Below are positions 58,995 to 64,000 of a stretch of DNA of 64,000 nucleotides, piece after piece. The stretch is taken from positions 25,935,168 to 25,999,167 of the forward strand of contig JACBWW010000016.1 of NCBI GenBank assembly GCA_020086605.1. The letters run 5' to 3'. The position numbers were made by a program, and so were the translations under genes. The stretch comes from Lanius collurio. Its lineage: Eukaryota; Chordata; Aves; Passeriformes; Laniidae. The notes under the pieces are model-generated. The model searched no databases and was not told where the DNA came from. It worked only from the letters and a program-made list of their open reading frames with translations. The stretch's first letter is position 1; each line of letters opens with the position of its first letter.

Positions 58995-61900
58995 GGACGT
59001 GGCCTGTGCCTGCAAACACCATTTATCCATGCATGTGACCAGTTAGGTACGTAATTACCACTTTATATTCACTCTCAGATGGAGCTTTTGGGTGCTGGGC
59101 ATGTTCAGGAGCTTGACACTAAAACATGCAGAGCAGTGCATTAAGGCATCAAAAAGGGTAACTTAAAAGTCATTGCCATGGCTACATGACAACTTATTTT
59201 GCAGTATAATGTGTTCTATGAAATATGTATGATCCTATTCAATATATATCATTTGTTTTTAGCATTTCATTTCTGATAATAGGCTTTTAATGATAATCAT
59301 GGTCTTGTAATGATTGTAATAATTAGACGCTTATAAATCAACAAGTTTTATGTTAAATATACTGAAGTCCTTTAAAAATATTTATTTTTCTCTGTGCTTT
59401 AGAAAGTGCTTTGCTCTTTTGCACTGTCTGGAATCTCTTTAGAGCCACATTAAAACATCATCTGAGAGCCTCACTTCCTTCCCTGGCTGCCAAAGGCTCC
59501 TCGTTTTTTTTTTTCTTCCTTTAAGGATGTGATAAAGACAAAAAATCAAGCACCCATTTTTTTTAATCAAAAATGTAACTGATAACATTCTTCATCTTTT
59601 TACTAACCAGAAATAATTACAGGAGTAAATCTTGGTGATGAACTCGTAAACAAGGGTCTCAGAACAGCAACACAACACTGAAGTTGTTCCATACCCATCA
59701 GCTCCCAGCACTGCTGGTTCCTGGATGTCCATACAACCAACAACAGCTCTTTGTAGACTTCGCTTTTTTTCTTTCAGAGCCAATATTGGGCAGCTTTGTA
59801 GTGTCTATAACATCCCCATTCTTCAAAAAACCCACATCTTTCAGTCTTTCTTGGTAAAAAATATTGAGAGCTTTCAATAAGGTCATATATCTAGAAGGGA
59901 AACCTCATGGTTCATTCGATCTTGCAGCGTCCCAGATTACACAGGGAGGTTTAATTATACATCTAACAGTTACTCACCCATCTAGACAAAGCTTCATTAG
60001 ACTTTTATTAAAGGCAGGGATCGAAAAAGAGATAATTATTTGTAATTCTTTCTACTTTTTTGTAATTTTAAAGGGAAAACTAAATGCTGTGGAAGTGTTT
60101 CCACATGTCTGCCCAGCAACACAGACCTGACCCATCTCCTCTGTTGGTCATGCAAGAGTCTAGATTAATTGTTTTTCAAATAAATGAGAAATACAGCAAA
60201 ATGTTTGAAATGAGCAGCACTATGCTGCATGCCTGCCCTCCTGCCTGCACCCCTGGAGCTTGCCCTGCACACTCTCGACAGCAGGATGACCAGGAGACAG
60301 AAGGCACATTTTGGCCTGGCCCAAAGCCAGCACATTTGGTCAGTGTATGTTCTAACATTTTCAATTAAGAAAAACTCAGTTTAAGCAGTAACTGTAACAG
60401 ATCCCCTGTATATAGTAATGATGGAAGGAGAACATCGTCACAACTGCCCATGGCAACAACTTGAACAAAAATGGGTTAGAGGGGAAAAAACATAATTAGG
60501 ATGAGATACACATGCCTGACTCTGAAAGAAAGAAAGATAGCTTGTGCCTAATGCATTAGAGAAATTGTTCCAGAAGAGCTCAGCAAGCCCTGGGCTTATC
60601 TGTCGCACACAGGACATGGCACACAGGCTCCAGCAGCTGGAGGGTCCCACGGCCACGAATCGGCTTCAGCAGCCAGCGGGAGCCGTGGCAGCACTGGGCT
60701 GACTCCTCCTCACAGCCATGTGAAATACACCTCACCTTTATCCATGAGGGATGCTTGGAAAAACGGAGCTGGAGAAGAGCATGAGCATCGCCCGACACCC
60801 CAGCTGCCCCGGGGGATTGCTCCGTGCCACTCCCTGAGCAGACAGCAACATAGGGCAGCGGTTGCCTACCTGGTTGACCAGGAGCACTGACCAATCCCAA
60901 AAGCAGAAGAAAACCTCTCTTCTTTCCCTGTTTCCTTCCCTGTCTTTGATGAAAAATTCCCAAAAGACATTTTTGCAACCAATAGACAATAATGTATTTA
61001 TAACAAATAAGTGCAACAGAAACAAAAGTGATGTATTAAAGGAAAAAAGTGCAGTATTGAAAAGCTAAAGTGCTGAGAATGAACAGAAAATAAGAATATT
61101 GAAACTGCTGCCAGGAGCAGTACAGAATAATCATTCCTGTCTTCCTGCATCAGCATCACTGTTCAGGGAGCACACCTGAAGAATGCAAAGCCAGTTTTTG
61201 CTACAAACCCCTCATTTCCATACAAGTACAAAGCTACAAGGTCAGACCTCTGTGGATGCCAGGAGTCAGCCCTGCTCAGGGTCCTCCCAGGCTGGGGCCA
61301 AGGTGAGCCCTGGGGCTGAGCCACAGCCCAGCTGAACGGCAGCATGAAGCCTCCATGGCAACCCAAGGGCAAATCCTCAAGTGGCTTAAATAGCAAAGAA
61401 AAACCCCAAGCATTTAAAAACAAACAATCAAGGACAAAAGAAACCAACAAAACAAAAAAAACTAAACATTTCTCAGGTGCATTTGCTATCAGGGAATTTG
61501 GATCCAATCCTTTTAAGCCTACTGAAAGTATCATCACTTTTAGTGTAAAGCCTGGGTTACAGGCTTTCACGTTCCTGGAAGAACAAACCAGCTCCACACC
61601 CCTGTCTTGCTCTTTTGTGTCTCAGGCCCAAAAAATACACTACAGTCAGAAACAGAGACTTTCTCCCACTCACTGAACATTTCAGTGGAGTCTTCCTACT
61701 GAACTCCTCCACTCTGCTTCTCACCAGAGATTTCTCAAAGACTGATTTACACTAGGAGTAATAGTTGTCAAATATTTGGTGATTTTATCAAAAATAGAAA
61801 TTTGTACACAACATTGTAAGGATAGTACATTGGAGTTCTGCAAGCATTTCCTCTGTACTTTTTGAAGATTTTACTGTGGTTGGGGTAGGATTGTTTTTTT

Positions 61901-62016
61901 TAAAAAAAGACTGAATGTATGGTGCCATCTCCTGGACAGCATAATCTAATCCACCAACAGTTAAGTGTTTTTCTCAAAAAACCTTGAGAGGTGATCGATT
62001 TTACTTCTCTACAGTT
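58995..62016. other. gene-free, partly AT-rich stretch
   Basis: 59,160-59,420 is AT-rich and complex. ATTGCCATGGCTAC (59,172-59,185) resembles an RFX X-box with one half-site intact. An 11-T run lies at 59,504-59,514. A pair of overlapping minus-strand frames at 59,592-59,886 (62 and 63 codons) has no family that I know. No transposon or RNA gene is recognised. Confidence 0.45.
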
Positions 62017-62545
62017 CATAGAATCACAGACTAGTTTGGGTTGGGAAGAATCTTAAAGCTCACCCACTACCTTTTACTGCATGGACAGGGACACTTTCCA
62101 CTGTCCCAGGCTGTTCCAAGCCCCAAAGTCCAGCCTAGCCTTGGGCACTGCCACAGCTGCTCTGGGCACCTTGTGCCAGGGCCTCACCTCCCTCACAGGG
62201 AAGAATTTGTCCCTAATCTCCAATCTAAATCTCTTGTCTTTAGTTTAAAACCATCCCCCCCTTGTCCTATCACTATCTGCCAATGTAAAAAGTCACTCTC
62301 TCTTCTTTTTCATAAGTTCCTTCAGAGACTGGAAGGGGCTCTAAGCTGTCCCTGGAGCTTTTTCCTCTTCAGGTGAGCACCCCCAGCTCACCCAGCCCAG
62401 CTCCAGAGCAGAGGCGCTTCAGGCTTTGGACCATCTTAATGGTCTCCTCTGGACTTGCTCCAGCAGCTCCATGCCCTTCCTGTGCTGGGGATCCCAAACC
62501 TAGGCACCGTGCTCCAGTAGCTCTGCAGTGCCAGAAAGGTGCCCA
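62017..62545 (-). mobile_element. longest CR1 LINE fragment in the window, antisense
   Basis: It begins with 'catagaatcacagactagtt' and 'tgggttgggaagaatcttaa', and runs through 'acactttccactgtcccagg', 'ccttgggcactgccacagct', 'tgccagggcctcacctccct', 'cccttgtcctatcactatct', 'gactggaaggggctctaagc', 'aggctttggaccatcttaat', 'ggtctcctctggacttgctc', 'ccttcctgtgctggggatcc' and 'gtgctccagtag'. About 530 bp are present, reaching further toward ORF2 than any other copy here. The right limit is approximate because the match fades after 62,525. Confidence 0.95.
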
Positions 62546-63630
62546 GATTGCCCACTGGGGGGGCAACCCGACACCCAACCTATAATATCACAGCACACCT
62601 TAGCTTCAGACTGTTTATATAGAGAGAGAAAAAAAGACTTTTTTTCTGAACTTTTAAAATTTATTTCCAGCAGGTATCAATGTCTGTTTAATTTGAACAT
62701 ACTGCCCCGTGGGACTCATTAGCAGTTTCACAAACTGTCCGGATACAAACACACAGCAGATAAAAAGACAGAATCTTAAAATATTGTATGTATGCCTACA
62801 AAAATAATCCGGGTGAATGATGAAAGTTGTCAGGGAAGTGCTCAACCACATCAAACATTGAAAACATTCCTGAGATGGGCTGTTTAAATATTAAATAAAT
62901 ACCCTGAACTTCTGTAAATGTCAAACAGGAGAAATGATGGAATGCTATTTTTCCTAATCTGTTTCCCACTATAATTATGGACTCTATACTCCAGCTAAAA
63001 AGATCATTTATCTTCTGCTAAGCATTTCAATTGCTTTGTCTCCAATAAATTGCAGATATTACCTTTGACAGGTAACTAAGCCCAGCACAGACACATCTGA
63101 TGTGCCTGGAAAATATTTAACATTTTTCTTACATATGACTTTTATAAAATGTTTATAAAATGTTCTATCTCTATATTTGTGAAAGCTTTAGTACCAAATT
63201 ATGTATTGCTAAATAATAATTTCTTCTACCCAGAAAGACTAATTTTAGGGAGGGAAAGGTTATTTACAGGCAAATGTTCTGAACTGTATCCCCTTTTCTT
63301 CTAATGCCACCAGTATAACAATATATATACTAATATATAGTAGTACACAAATAACAACACATATAAGTTATTTTTCCATGAGCTGACCTGGCCACCAGCA
63401 TGCAGTGGAGACATTTCCACTGTGACACAGATACACAGATAATTTATGCAAAATAAGCCCAAACCATAAGTAACTACATGTGTGAGAACTGTGAAACTAA
63501 TCAAGTAGAGACAGCACTAATGAGGGTTGGCAGCCAGGAACAACGGCTGTGCCAGGCGTGGGGATAGAGGGGAGGGGAGAACACATCCGTGGAAACAGAG
63601 CGGGGCCGTGCACTGCAGATCTGGGGCATG
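62546..63630. other. gene-free, AT-rich stretch
   Basis: 62,640-63,350 is AT-rich with TATA-type runs (63,320-63,345). No gene or repeat family is recognised. Confidence 0.5.
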
Positions 63631-63850
63631 GAGTCACAGGATCATTGAGGCTGGAAAACATGTCCAGGACCACCAGCCCCAAGCTGTGCCCGATGCCCCC
63701 CTTGTCCTCAGCCCAGAGCCCTGAGTGCCACCTCCAGCCCTTCCTTGAATACCTCCAGGGATAGGCACTCCAAACCTCTCTGGGCACTCCCTGCCAAGGC
63801 CTGACCATCTTTTCAGTGAAGAAATTCTTCCTGCAACCCAGCATCATACC
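63631..63850 (-). mobile_element. CR1 LINE 3' fragment, antisense
   Basis: The words 'gagtcacaggatcattgagg', 'ctggaaaacatgtccaggac', 'cttccttgaatacctccagg', 'actccaaacctctctgggca', 'ctccctgccaaggcctgacc' and 'atcttttcagtgaagaaatt' match the complement of a CR1 3' region. It is from a subfamily distinct from the copy at 62 kb. About 220 bp remain. Confidence 0.88.
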
Positions 63851-64000
63851 TGTTTATATTTTCCTACCTGAACCATGTAGGTATTTCCTCCCATTTTATG
63901 CAGCATTTAAAATCTATTTCTAAGAAAAAAGGCGAGTAAGAGAACAGATTCAGAGCACTTACCAACACATTTAATTCACCTTGAAATACCAGGTATTTAC
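63851..64000. other. end of window, nothing recognised
   Basis: AT-rich DNA follows the CR1 fragment to the edge of the window. No feature is seen. Confidence 0.5.

Noticed and set aside
59592..59886. Two overlapping minus-strand frames that might be one frameshifted pseudogene
   Set aside because: No family resemblance in either frame and no poly-A tail or flanking repeat to support retroposition.
1..64000. Endogenous virus genes (retroviral gag/pol/env, hepadnavirus, bornavirus, circovirus)
   Set aside because: No reading frame shows the conserved motifs of these groups. LTRs without coding parts cannot be excluded by eye.
1..64000. tRNA, rRNA and known microRNA genes
   Set aside because: I saw no cloverleaf with A and B boxes, no rRNA wording and none of the common conserved microRNA sequences I know. 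A covariance-model search would be decisive.

Overview
The window looks like vertebrate, almost certainly bird, nuclear DNA with no protein-coding gene I can support. The bird assignment rests on about fifteen truncated CR1 LINE fragments. Several keep the CR1 3' end (ATTCTATGATTCTATGA or its complement) and the usual 3'-UTR wording. There are no Alu, L1 or mammalian SINE copies, and introns or intergenic DNA fill the rest. The wording of several CR1 copies resembles songbird families, so a passerine is my guess, but this is inference. Long open frames exist on both strands (up to 277 codons). None shows a recognisable domain, codon pattern or exon structure, so I do not annotate them as genes.

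Layout. 1-5.2 kb is ordinary single-copy DNA with a TTTG/TTTA microsatellite, a CA-rich patch and one CR1 stub. 5.23-6.58 kb is a large 16-bp minisatellite (about 84 units) containing one ambiguous base that probably marks an assembly join. 6.6-10.5 kb is unremarkable. 10.6-11.26 kb and 12.06-12.42 kb are two CpG-rich blocks separated by AT-rich DNA. The second is dense enough to be a CpG island and is the best promoter candidate in the window. 13-25.9 kb holds scattered CR1 copies and, at 17.55-17.80 kb on the minus strand, a decayed piece of a Penelope-like retroelement (GIY-YIG endonuclease region). 25,969-26,344 is a run of N bordered on the right by a GC-rich 20-bp tandem repeat. 26.4-64 kb is again gene-free, with more CR1 fragments (two of 400-540 bp near 57.4 and 62.0 kb), an older CR1/L3-type coding fragment at 33.15 kb, a 20-bp minisatellite at 58.9 kb, and several AT-rich stretches with clustered homeodomain, POU, FOX or SOX-like words that could be enhancers.

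There is no operon, RNA gene, CRISPR array or virus-derived gene that I can defend. The strongest unusual item is the Penelope-like fossil. Next come the CpG island pair without a visible gene, the large minisatellite with its suspect join, and the motif-dense putative enhancers near 29.8, 40.1 and 54.1 kb.
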